A stretch of 7,141 bases of DNA from CAJQQY01 sp964352225 (GCA_964352225.1 CAYGRM010000349.1:1-7141), one strand, 5' to 3'. Positions 1-6,338 are shown, counted from the stretch's first letter. Program-made: numbers and translations. Notes: generated by a model not told the origin, from the sequence alone.

Positions 1-36
1 TAACAATAACCCTATATTGTGCGTTTTTTAACGGAT

Positions 37-66
37 TTTCGAACAAGTTGTTCGAGTATATGTTTA
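37..66 (+). promoter_or_regulatory. Putative Bacteroidota-type promoter of the subtilase gene
   Basis: TATGTTTA at 59-66 matches seven of eight positions of the Bacteroidota -7 consensus TAnnTTTG. A weak -33-like TTTC lies at 37-40, giving an 18-bp spacer, which is within the usual range. The transcript would start near 71-73, leaving a short A-rich leader before the ATG at 109, which has no Shine-Dalgarno sequence. Such short motifs arise easily in AT-rich DNA, so this is a tentative call. Confidence 0.35.
39..55. promoter_or_regulatory. Operator-like perfect palindrome upstream of the subtilase gene
   Basis: TCGAACAA-G-TTGTTCGA is a perfect inverted repeat with 8-bp arms around one central base. 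It ends 53 bp before the subtilase ATG and fills most of the spacer between the proposed -33 and -7 elements, where a bound dimeric repressor would block RNA polymerase. The core CGAAC-N5-GTTCG resembles the Firmicutes LexA box CGAAC-N4-GTTCG but is one base longer, so the regulator cannot be named. It is GC-richer than its AT-rich surroundings and has no following T-tract, so it is unlikely to be a terminator. Confidence 0.45.
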
Positions 67-108
67 AAACACAAAATTAACTAATTACATTTTTAAAAAA
101 TAATAAAT

Positions 109-1773
109 ATGAATTTGACGCGAATAAGTCTCTTCTTTTACATTTTCATGCTAAGCATTGTTTCAATTAATGCTCAAGATTATGCTCCTCAGGGTTGGTG
201 GAGAATGGATGCAAAATTAGATAACTATCATGGAGTAAGTATTGAAAAAGCTTACGAAACAATTTTAAAAGGAAAGTCTTCCCAAACGGTGATTGTAGCT
301 GTTATTGATAGCGGAGTTGATGCAGAGCATGAAGATTTAAAAAATGTGATGTGGGTTAACAAAAGTGAGATTACTGGAAATGGAATTGATGATGACAAAA
401 ATGGATACATTGATGATATCCATGGCTGGAATTTTTTAGGAAATAAAAATGGCAAAAATGTCGAACACGAGACTTTAGAGGTGACTCGACTTTATGCTAA
501 ATATAAACCCAAATTCGATAAGGCTAATCGAGATAAACTATCGAAAAAAGATAAGAAATTGTATGATAAATATTTGACATACAAAGAGGAGGTTGAGAAA
601 AAGCAAAAAAGTGCTCAAAAGCAATTGGATGAATTCAATAGCTTCGCTCCATTCGTAATCAGCTCTCTGGAAGCCTTCGGCCAATCAATGGATGGAAAAC
701 CATTGACTAAGGAAAACTTAGAAAAGGTAAACACAGAAGATTTGGATCCTGAAGCTCAGCAAGGTTTTGCGATTCTTCAAAATGTGCTATCTCAAGGTCT
801 AGAAGTCGAAAATGTCCAAGAAATTATTGACATTTTTAGCGAAGAAGGTGATTACTACCGAGGAAGAGCAGAATTCATGTATAATCCTGATTATGATTCT
901 CGAACCATAGTTGGGGACAACTATGCCGATTCTTATGAAAAAGGATATGGTAATAATGATGTTATTGCATCTGATCCAATGCATGGAACTCACGTAGCTG
1001 GAATTATTGGAGCGGATAGAACGAATGATCTAGGTATCAAAGGTGTTGCTGATAATGTTAAAATCATGGCTATCCGAATTTTAGCAGACGGAGATGAAAG
1101 AGATAAAGATGTGGCTAATGCTATTATTTATGCAGTCGATAATGGAGCAAGTGTAATTAATATGAGTTTTGGAAAAAGTCATAGCTGGGATAAAAAAGCA
1201 GTTGATAAAGCGGTAAAATATGCTCAAAAGAAAGATGTTCTTTTGATACATGCTGCCGGTAATGATGGAAAAGATAATGATACAACTGAGAATTACCCAA
1301 ATGATTCTTACATGAAAAAAAGATTCCTCAGAAAGAGTAAAGAAAAGTTTGTAAAAAATTGGATTGAAGTAGGTGCAGCTTCTTGGGAAAAAGGCGAAAA
1401 AATTGCAGCTCCTTTCTCAAACTATGGAGCGGAAAAAGTTGATGTTTTTGCCCCTGGAATGCAAATCTATTCCACTACTCCTGACAATACTTATCAAAAT
1501 CAACAAGGTACTTCTATGGCTTCGCCAGTAGTTGCAGGCGTCGCTGCGGTGTTAAGATCTTACTACCCTGCTTTGACTGCAGAACAAGTAAAAGATATTA
1601 TTATGGAGAGTGTCGTACCGATTGGTGGTGAAGTAATTAAGCCAGGCACAGATGATGAGAAAGTTTCTTTTAAAAGCTTAGGTCAAGCTGGTGGATTGAT
1701 TAATGCGTATGAAGCACTTCAATTAGCTGCCAAAACAAAAGGAAAGAAAAAATTAAGTTCTCCTAAGGCTTAA
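109..1773 (+). CDS. Secreted S8 family subtilisin-like serine protease with a large Asp-His insert
   Basis: A 554-residue endopeptidase of the S8 (subtilase) family, predicted to be exported by Sec. The N-terminus has a hydrophobic stretch (residues 8-20) and a likely signal peptidase cut in SINA|QDY after residue 22. The triad is visible: Asp67 in VIDSGVD, His292 in HGTHVAG and Ser469 in GTSMASP, with oxyanion Asn385 in AAGND. The Asp-to-His distance is 225 residues, against about 32 in subtilisin. The insert holds an Asp-rich, calcium-loop-like DDDKNGYIDD (94-103), a Lys/Glu-rich, coiled-coil-like stretch (about 128-176) and a helical segment to about 248. There is no recognisable inhibitor-type propeptide and no C-terminal type IX sorting domain; the protein ends in a basic tail (KGKKKLSSPKA). 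It is therefore probably periplasmic or cell-associated. The exact substrate is unknown. The ATG at 109 is chosen because the signal peptide begins there. The gene stands alone and ends at a convergent terminator. Confidence 0.93.
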   Translation: MNLTRISLFFYIFMLSIVSINAQDYAPQGWWRMDAKLDNYHGVSIEKAYETILKGKSSQTVIVAVIDSGVDAEHEDLKNVMWVNKSEITGNGIDDDKNGYIDDIHGWNFLGNKNGKNVEHETLEVTRLYAKYKPKFDKANRDKLSKKDKKLYDKYLTYKEEVEKKQKSAQKQLDEFNSFAPFVISSLEAFGQSMDGKPLTKENLEKVNTEDLDPEAQQGFAILQNVLSQGLEVENVQEIIDIFSEEGDYYRGRAEFMYNPDYDSRTIVGDNYADSYEKGYGNNDVIASDPMHGTHVAGIIGADRTNDLGIKGVADNVKIMAIRILADGDERDKDVANAIIYAVDNGASVINMSFGKSHSWDKKAVDKAVKYAQKKDVLLIHAAGNDGKDNDTTENYPNDSYMKKRFLRKSKEKFVKNWIEVGAASWEKGEKIAAPFSNYGAEKVDVFAPGMQIYSTTPDNTYQNQQGTSMASPVVAGVAAVLRSYYPALTAEQVKDIIMESVVPIGGEVIKPGTDDEKVSFKSLGQAGGLINAYEALQLAAKTKGKKKLSSPKA

Positions 1774-1774
1774 T

Positions 1775-1824
1775 CAGTTGACAGTTTTCAGTAGGCAGTC
1801 TGCATCATTGCAAACTGCCTACTG
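1775..1824. repeat. 7-nt periodic CAGT units within the terminator
   Basis: CAGT recurs exactly every 7 bases at 1775, 1782, 1789 and 1796. The complementary ACTG appears at 1814 and 1821 on the returning arm, with the same 7-base spacing. The hairpin is thus made from a short periodic unit (CAGTNNN) rather than from random complementary sequence. This resembles the CAGT-rich intergenic repeats that I recall as common in Bacteroidota genomes, but copy number cannot be seen from one window. Confidence 0.5.
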
Positions 1825-1830
1825 AAAACT
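1783..1830 (+). terminator. Hairpin terminator between convergent protease genes
   Basis: Arms of 17 bp, AGTTTTCAGTAGGCAGT (1783-1799) and its exact complement (1814-1830), enclose a 14-nt loop in which TGCA/TGCA can add a further 4 bp. On the + strand the stem runs into TTTTATTT (1830-1837), so it fits an intrinsic terminator for the subtilase gene, whose stop codon is at 1771-1773. The minus-strand transcript has no matching U-tract, but the hairpin could still cap the 3' end of the convergent HtrA gene, whose stop codon lies in the T-tract. Confidence 0.8.
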
Positions 1831-1831
1831 T

Positions 1832-2953
1832 TTATTTCGCCTCATCCAAAACCAAATCTAGACTCACTTTTTCACTTTCTCTTAAGACAGTAATTCTCAC
1901 CTTATCATTCGGTTGGTAATTTTCCAAAATAAGTCTTAAATCATTTCTAGTTTTAATGGGATACTCATCGATTCCAATAATTATATCACCTATTACTATT
2001 TTACCAAATCGGTCTCGATAAGTAGGCTGAATCCCAGCTTTTTCTGCTCCACTATTTTGATTTACATTCATCACTAAAACGCCCTTAATACCCAATCGAG
2101 CTAATGCTCTTTCAGGTGCTAATTCGATGCCGAGAGTTGGCCGAAGGATTTTCCCATGCTTAATTAACTCAGGAATTACCCACTTGACCGCATCTACAGG
2201 AATCGAAAATCCGATACCTGCATATGCTCCCGACGGACTATAAATTGAGGTGTTTACACCAATTAGTTCTCCTCGTGAATCTAGTAATGGCCCACCTGAA
2301 TTACCAGGATTAATTGCAGCATCCGTTTGCACAGCATCTTTAATAATAGAACCATCTACTCCATTTATTTCTCTTCCCAAGGCACTAATTATCCCAGTCG
2401 TCAAGGTCTGATCAAACCCAAACGGATTTCCAATCGCATATACTGATTGTCCCACTAATAAATCATCAGAAGATCCAACTGGAATAGGTTCTAATAAATT
2501 ATCAGGTGCGTCTATTTTCAATACAGCTAAATCTTTTTCGGGTGCATATCCAACCAAGGTAGCAGCCCAAGTAGTTTGATCTGCTAAGGTAACTTGTGCT
2601 CGATCTGCTCCTTGAATTACATGAAAATTAGTAATAATATGACCATTTTCATCCCAAACAAAACCGGAACCTGTTCCTCTGGGAATTTCAGTTACATTCT
2701 GAGACCAATAGTCCTTCCTTACATTTGAAGTTGTAATAAAAGCAACACTTGGTGTAGCTTTCTCGAAAAGTTTAATAGTAGCTAACTCACTCTTATTCAA
2801 CCCTTTACGAACTGCTATTTCATTAATACTTTCTTTTTCAATAGTTGGCAATGGTTGGATTACAGTTGTATCTTTTGCTTTCCAAGAAATACCCAAAAAG
2901 AACCCTCCAATGAGTAATAAAGCACCAAAAACGATTTTAAAAAATGATTTCAT
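1832..2953 (-). CDS. Membrane-anchored HtrA/Deg serine protease with one PDZ domain
   Basis: A 373-residue S1C (HtrA/DegP-like) protease for periplasmic protein quality control. Residues 3-23 form a hydrophobic segment without a clear cleavage site, so the protein is probably anchored in the inner membrane. The trypsin-like domain (about 65-265) has His111 (TNFHVIQGA), Asp141 (KDLAVLKI) and Ser219 (NPGNSGGPL). A single PDZ domain follows (about 272-365), as in DegS and plant Deg1, whereas DegP has two. The long Q-linker loop of E. coli DegP is absent. The core motifs (TLADQTT, VGQSVYAIGNPFG, IYSPSGA, GFSIPVD, RPTLGI) are strikingly like plant chloroplast Deg1/Deg8. The reading frame is open back to a TTG at 2978-2980, but the ATG at 2953 is preferred: it places the signal anchor at the N-terminus and leaves a sensible leader after the proposed promoter. 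The gene is divergent from the DUF389 gene and convergent with the subtilase gene. Confidence 0.93.
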   Translation of the reverse strand: MKSFFKIVFGALLLIGGFFLGISWKAKDTTVIQPLPTIEKESINEIAVRKGLNKSELATIKLFEKATPSVAFITTSNVRKDYWSQNVTEIPRGTGSGFVWDENGHIITNFHVIQGADRAQVTLADQTTWAATLVGYAPEKDLAVLKIDAPDNLLEPIPVGSSDDLLVGQSVYAIGNPFGFDQTLTTGIISALGREINGVDGSIIKDAVQTDAAINPGNSGGPLLDSRGELIGVNTSIYSPSGAYAGIGFSIPVDAVKWVIPELIKHGKILRPTLGIELAPERALARLGIKGVLVMNVNQNSGAEKAGIQPTYRDRFGKIVIGDIIIGIDEYPIKTRNDLRLILENYQPNDKVRITVLRESEKVSLDLVLDEAK

Positions 2954-2991
2954 AGTTATTTTATTTTTGATAATAGTCAATTGATGAAAAG

Positions 2992-3022
2992 CAAAAATAA
3001 TAGATAATCCACATTTTTGAAA
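2992..3022 (-). promoter_or_regulatory. Putative promoter of the HtrA-like protease gene
   Basis: On the minus strand TATTTTTG (2999 down to 2992) is an exact match to the Bacteroidota -7 element TAnnTTTG. TTTC (3022-3019) stands 19 bases upstream as an imperfect -33 element. Transcription would begin near 2987, about 33 nt before the ATG at 2953. The alternative TTG start at 2980 would be almost leaderless, which supports the ATG. Confidence 0.45.
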
Positions 3023-3037
3023 GTGAATTTATTATCT
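3002..3037. repeat. Inverted repeat in the divergent promoter region
   Basis: AGATAAT (3002-3008) and ATTATCT (3031-3037) form a 7-bp inverted repeat 22 bases apart, centred between the HtrA and DUF389 genes. It could be a paired binding site acting on both, but arms this AT-rich may occur by chance. A degenerate -7-like TATCTTAC (3033-3040) for the DUF389 gene overlaps the right arm. Confidence 0.2.
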
Positions 3038-3081
3038 TACGCCTTTTAAAAACAACGAAAATTAAACATAATAATTTTACG

Positions 3082-4494
3082 ATGTCGGAACAAACAAATC
3101 CTAATAATCCAAAATCACTTACTGAATTTTTAAGTAATATTTGGGATTTTTTCTATGACCTTTTGGATCTAAAAGATGGTTTGGATAAAGAAGGAACTAT
3201 CATTAATATCAAAAGTAATAAGGAAATGAAAGGAGCCAACGCCTGGCTTTTGATGTGTTCCATCCTAATTGCTTCTCTTGGATTAGATTTAAATTCACCC
3301 GCTGTAATTATCGGCGCCATGCTGATCTCACCTTTGATGTCCCCAATTTTAGGAATTGGTTTAGGCATTGGAATTAATGACCGAAATACTTTAAATATTT
3401 CAGGATATCATTTAATGATTGCCATTGGAATTGCCTTGGTCACCAGTACTTTATATTTCTCTATCACCAGCTGGTTAGAAATTGGAAAAGGATTTACCCC
3501 TGAAATAGAGGGAAGAACTAGCCCCAATATTTTGGATGCCATGGTTGCATTAATCGGAGGAATGGCAGGAATTATTTCAAGTTCTAGAAAAGATAAATCC
3601 AACGCTATTCCGGGGGTCGCAATTGCAACGGCTTTAATGCCTCCTCTATGTGTTACTGGTTATGGAATTGCGCAGTTTTTTGGCTACCTGGTTGGATCGG
3701 AGGACGTGCAACCAGATTTTGCCAACATAATGTTTAAATCATTTTTTCTATTCGTTTTAAACGCCACCTTAGTGGCCTTAGCTACTTATTTTATTGTTCG
3801 ATTTATGGACTTTCCATCTCGATCCTTTGAATCAATGAAAGAAGAAAAGCGGTCTAAGTTTGTTTTGTACTTTACGAGTTTTGTCCTACTAAGTGTAAGT
3901 ATTTTCACCACCTTCCAAATAATCGAGGATAATAATAAAATTGAAAAAATTGAAACGTTCATTAATGAAAACTTAAATGACCTATCTATCATTTCTAAAA
4001 GTATTACTAAAGATTTTTCAAATCAGAAATTTAACGTAAATGTTATCTGTATGGGAACATTGGATACGTTAAAACAAAACAGACATAAAGATTCCCTTAA
4101 GTTAAGAGTGCCTGATGCAGAACTAATTTTTACTACCCCAAGTGATGAAAAATTAAAGAAAATAGAAGCTGATAGTGATAAAGACATCGTAAGTGTCAGA
4201 ACTGATATTGCTAAAATTAGTAATCGACTTGATTCTTTAAATCTCTATCATCAAGAGACGCTGATTAAATTAGAAAATGAAAAAATCACTAAACTAAAAT
4301 CTATAGCCCTGAGTACCTATGAATTAGAAGATATCAAATGCTATCTTCCGCTTGATAAAAATGATCCTCCCGCTGTCGCTGTGAAATGGAAAAAGAAACC
4401 TTCGACTTCAGAACTCGAGGACAAAGAAAAAAATATCAAGACCTTAGTGCTAAACTTAATGGAATTTGATACTTTAATTTTGACGAGTTATTAA
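3082..4494 (+). CDS. DUF389 family (TIGR00341-like) multi-spanning membrane protein, function unknown
   Basis: A 470-residue integral inner-membrane protein of the DUF389 family (PF04087), whose biochemical role is not established. After a hydrophilic N-terminus (1-50) there are about seven hydrophobic segments, near residues 52-69, 72-97, 108-130, 150-168, 174-205, 217-240 and 258-281. Two related Pro-containing motifs, GAMLISPLMSP (78-88) and GVAIATALMPPL (178-189), are the family hallmarks and look like an internal repeat, as often seen in transport folds; that reading is an inference. The C-terminal 190 residues are soluble and charged, with a likely coiled coil at about 355-405. This tail is unlike the membrane core and may be a sensing or partner-binding domain. 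The start ATG at 3082 lies in an A/T-rich leader without a Shine-Dalgarno sequence. It is divergent from the HtrA-like gene across 128 bp, so shared control is possible but unproven. Confidence 0.9.
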   Translation: MSEQTNPNNPKSLTEFLSNIWDFFYDLLDLKDGLDKEGTIINIKSNKEMKGANAWLLMCSILIASLGLDLNSPAVIIGAMLISPLMSPILGIGLGIGINDRNTLNISGYHLMIAIGIALVTSTLYFSITSWLEIGKGFTPEIEGRTSPNILDAMVALIGGMAGIISSSRKDKSNAIPGVAIATALMPPLCVTGYGIAQFFGYLVGSEDVQPDFANIMFKSFFLFVLNATLVALATYFIVRFMDFPSRSFESMKEEKRSKFVLYFTSFVLLSVSIFTTFQIIEDNNKIEKIETFINENLNDLSIISKSITKDFSNQKFNVNVICMGTLDTLKQNRHKDSLKLRVPDAELIFTTPSDEKLKKIEADSDKDIVSVRTDIAKISNRLDSLNLYHQETLIKLENEKITKLKSIALSTYELEDIKCYLPLDKNDPPAVAVKWKKKPSTSELEDKEKNIKTLVLNLMEFDTLILTSY

Positions 4495-4554
4495 GCAAAA
4501 AAAAAGTACTACCAGATTTTGAAAATCTGGTAGTACTTATACTTCGTCAAAATT
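4476..4554. repeat. 11-bp inverted repeat nested around the terminator hairpin
   Basis: AATTTTGACGA (4476-4486) lies inside the last codons of the DUF389 gene and is repeated exactly, in inverted orientation, at 4544-4554. Between the arms sit the stop codon, a nine-A run and the 35-bp hairpin. The + strand transcript could thus fold into a two-tier structure that includes the end of the coding sequence. Confidence 0.5.
4504..4538 (-). terminator. Near-perfect 35-bp hairpin terminator between convergent genes
   Basis: AAGTACTACCAGATTTT (4504-4520) and its exact complement (4522-4538) are separated by one base. On the minus strand the stem is followed by a run of U from the A-tract 4497-4505, which makes a good intrinsic terminator for the cryptochrome gene ending at 4597. 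On the + strand it begins 10 bases after the DUF389 stop codon but lacks a U-tract, so it would act there mainly as a 3' protective stem or a weaker terminator. Confidence 0.82.
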
Positions 4555-4594
4555 CGAATTTGGAATTGCCTTGTTCGTTATTCGATATTCCATT
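4541..4594 (-). repeat. Possible dispersed intergenic repeat unit
   Basis: Read on the minus strand, the stretch between the cryptochrome stop codon and the hairpin is built of related short words: GAATATCGAATAACGAACAA, then CAATTCCAAATTCGAATTTT, then GACGAAG. It includes the 12-bp palindrome AAATTCGAATTT. Sequences of this style recur between genes in many Bacteroidota genomes, from my general recollection. One copy alone cannot prove a repeat family. Confidence 0.3.
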
Positions 4595-4596
4595 TC

Positions 4597-6033
4597 CTAT
4601 GCCCACTTCTCTGTCGCTATCATTGCTTTAGGGTAATCTAATCCTAATTTCAAATGAAAATCATCTTGCTCCTCATCTGAAAGTATATCAGGACGATGGA
4701 TTTTCTCTACGGGCAATTCAGCAAGCTCAGGCAACCAATATTTCACATATTCTCCCTCCGGATCATATCTTCTAGCTTGTGATAAAATATTAAAATACCG
4801 ATTCTCTCTTGGATCACTCCCTACTCCAGCGATATAGTTCCAATTTCCCCAATTTGAACATGGATCGTAGTCAATCAGCATCGACTCGAAATACTCTGCG
4901 CCCATTTGCCAATTCACTTTTAAATCTTTTACTAAAAAACTCGCCACATTTTGTCTACCTCTATTTGACATAAATCCGGTAAGCGCTAGCTCTCGCATAT
5001 TTGCATCGATAAATGGAACCCCGGTTCGCCCATCAATCCATAATTGTAACAAGTCTTTATTGTTTTTCAATTTGGGGTTAACCTCCTCTTTTGTTCCTCC
5101 TTTTTGGAAAATTTTATTCCCATGCTTTTTTCCCATGAATCGGAAAAAGTCTCTCCACATCAATTCAAAAAACATCCAATATGTGGAATCATTTTTAGTG
5201 CGTTCTGCCTCATACCTTTGTAATTCCTGAAAAATCAACTTTGGAGAAAGACATCCTTGTGCCAAATATGCTGAAAACTTTGAAGAGTAGTTTTCACCTA
5301 ATAATTTATTCCGAGTTTTTTTATAAGTGGCAATAGCATCTGTATTCCAAAGGTAATCTTCTAGCCTTTGTATTGCCGCGGTTTCACCACCTTTAAAATG
5401 GAAAGCAATACGGTCTTCAGATTCATTATTATCATGACCTAAATCTTGAATAGTTGGTATTTCTCCTATTTCTAACTCGCAACTAAGTGGTTCAAATTGC
5501 TCAGTTGGAGCTTCTAAAGGTTCCCGTACTTTTACAAAACGTTCCACCTCTTTTCTAAAAGTACTAAAGGTATCAGGACAATGAGGAACAGGGAACGGAA
5601 GATCACCTGTATAGTATAACATCTTCCCTCTTGAAAAAATAATCTCTTGTCCGATTGACCACAATTTATTTTCCAGAGCATCTTGAACTTCGACTTCTTC
5701 CTTCGTTCTCTCTCGGTTACAAAAGATCCAAGATGATTTTATTTTTTGTGCAATTTCAAAAATTTCGTCCTCAGGTTTTCCAACTCTAACGATTAAATTA
5801 CTACCTAACTTCTTGAGGGAATTACGAAGATCTTCTATACTTTCTATAATAAATTGAGCACGATGCCTATCCGTTTTCTTGAATCCAAATTTTGTTTTTC
5901 CTTTGAAAACTCTTTCATCAAAAACGAAAACGGGTACTACTTCTACTCCACTTTTTAAGGCATGCAATAGAGATTCATTATCATGTAATCTTAAATCCTG
6001 TCGAAACCAAACTATGACTCTTTGCTTTTTCAT
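4597..6033 (-). CDS. cry: DASH-type cryptochrome/photolyase flavoprotein
   Basis: A 478-residue cytoplasmic flavoprotein of the photolyase/cryptochrome superfamily. DASH members bind FAD and a folate antenna and repair cyclobutane pyrimidine dimers, best in single-stranded DNA; some also signal blue light. The N-terminal alpha/beta antenna domain opens with IVWFRQDLRLHDN (7-19). The DASH-like linker follows (DLPFPVPHCPDTFSTFRKEV, 144-163). The helical FAD domain holds SKFSAYLAQGCLSP (251-264), WRDFFRF (293-299), GRTGVPFIDANMREL (335-349) and SNRGRQNVASF (356-366). The electron-transfer Trp triad is W332, W375 and W398. The segment DYDPCSNWGNWNYIAGVG (388-405) followed by DPRENRYFN is diagnostic of DASH rather than class I CPD photolyases. 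Length is normal and there is no C-terminal extension. The ATG at 6033 is chosen because the Rossmann-like first strand starts directly after it. The nearest upstream gene on the strand is 305 bp away, so it is probably monocistronic. Confidence 0.93.
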   Translation of the reverse strand: MKKQRVIVWFRQDLRLHDNESLLHALKSGVEVVPVFVFDERVFKGKTKFGFKKTDRHRAQFIIESIEDLRNSLKKLGSNLIVRVGKPEDEIFEIAQKIKSSWIFCNRERTKEEVEVQDALENKLWSIGQEIIFSRGKMLYYTGDLPFPVPHCPDTFSTFRKEVERFVKVREPLEAPTEQFEPLSCELEIGEIPTIQDLGHDNNESEDRIAFHFKGGETAAIQRLEDYLWNTDAIATYKKTRNKLLGENYSSKFSAYLAQGCLSPKLIFQELQRYEAERTKNDSTYWMFFELMWRDFFRFMGKKHGNKIFQKGGTKEEVNPKLKNNKDLLQLWIDGRTGVPFIDANMRELALTGFMSNRGRQNVASFLVKDLKVNWQMGAEYFESMLIDYDPCSNWGNWNYIAGVGSDPRENRYFNILSQARRYDPEGEYVKYWLPELAELPVEKIHRPDILSDEEQDDFHLKLGLDYPKAMIATEKWA

Positions 6034-6338
6034 ATCGAGATATTTATGGGTTGTTGATTTGTTAATTACTCAACACTTAAAACCTCATTTAGTTGGGTGT
6101 TTTGATAATTTTTAAAGCAATAAAGTGCGTTTTCTGTTAATATGTTTTCTCTACGAAGGAATATTTATTGGAATTTAATTTATTTAGAATTTACTAACTT
6201 ATTTACCTTTTGTATAAACTATTGGATTTAAAATTTACAGCAGAGTTATATTGAAATGAAGTACTTAAAATTTATTTTTTTGACGCAGATTACAAAAACG
6301 ATTATAATTATCTATGCAATCTGCATCAAAAATAAAAC
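6034..6338. other. 305-bp noncoding gap between the cryptochrome and MiaE genes
   Basis: Very AT-rich and without a credible open reading frame of its own; an open frame running out of the cryptochrome gene on the other strand to 6115 has no protein-like character. It must hold the cryptochrome promoter, but I found no minus-strand match to TAnnTTTG better than chance. The only clear structure is the inverted repeat at 6277-6332. Confidence 0.6.
6277..6332 (-). repeat. Long-armed inverted repeat just downstream of the MiaE gene
   Basis: TTTTTGACGCAGATT (6277-6291) pairs with AATCTGCATCAAAAA (6318-6332) over 15 bp with one C-A mismatch on the + strand. On the minus strand that position becomes a U-G wobble, so the stem is continuous in the MiaE transcript. 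It begins six bases after the stop codon and has a 26-nt loop. There is no U-tract beyond the stem, so it is a 3'-end hairpin or repeat remnant rather than a textbook intrinsic terminator. Confidence 0.5.

Noticed and set aside
364..429. Asp-rich calcium-loop-like motif as a dockerin or thrombospondin type 3 repeat
   Set aside because: Only a single loop inside the subtilase insert, not a tandem repeat domain; described as part of the protease.
252..455. Open frame of 67 codons on the minus strand inside the subtilase gene
   Set aside because: Lies wholly within a clear catalytic-domain coding region and has no protein-like features.
2977..2984. TCAATTGA palindrome in the HtrA leader
   Set aside because: Eight-base AT-rich palindromes are expected by chance in this composition.
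6068..6098. Possible hairpin ACTCAAC / GTTGGGT upstream of the cryptochrome gene
   Set aside because: Pairs fully only on the + strand, where no gene is transcribed; on the minus strand it has a C-A mismatch and a loose loop.
5879..6115. Open frame of 78 codons on the + strand overlapping the cryptochrome start
   Set aside because: Mostly antisense to a conserved coding region; the tail in the gap is low-complexity and resembles no family I know.
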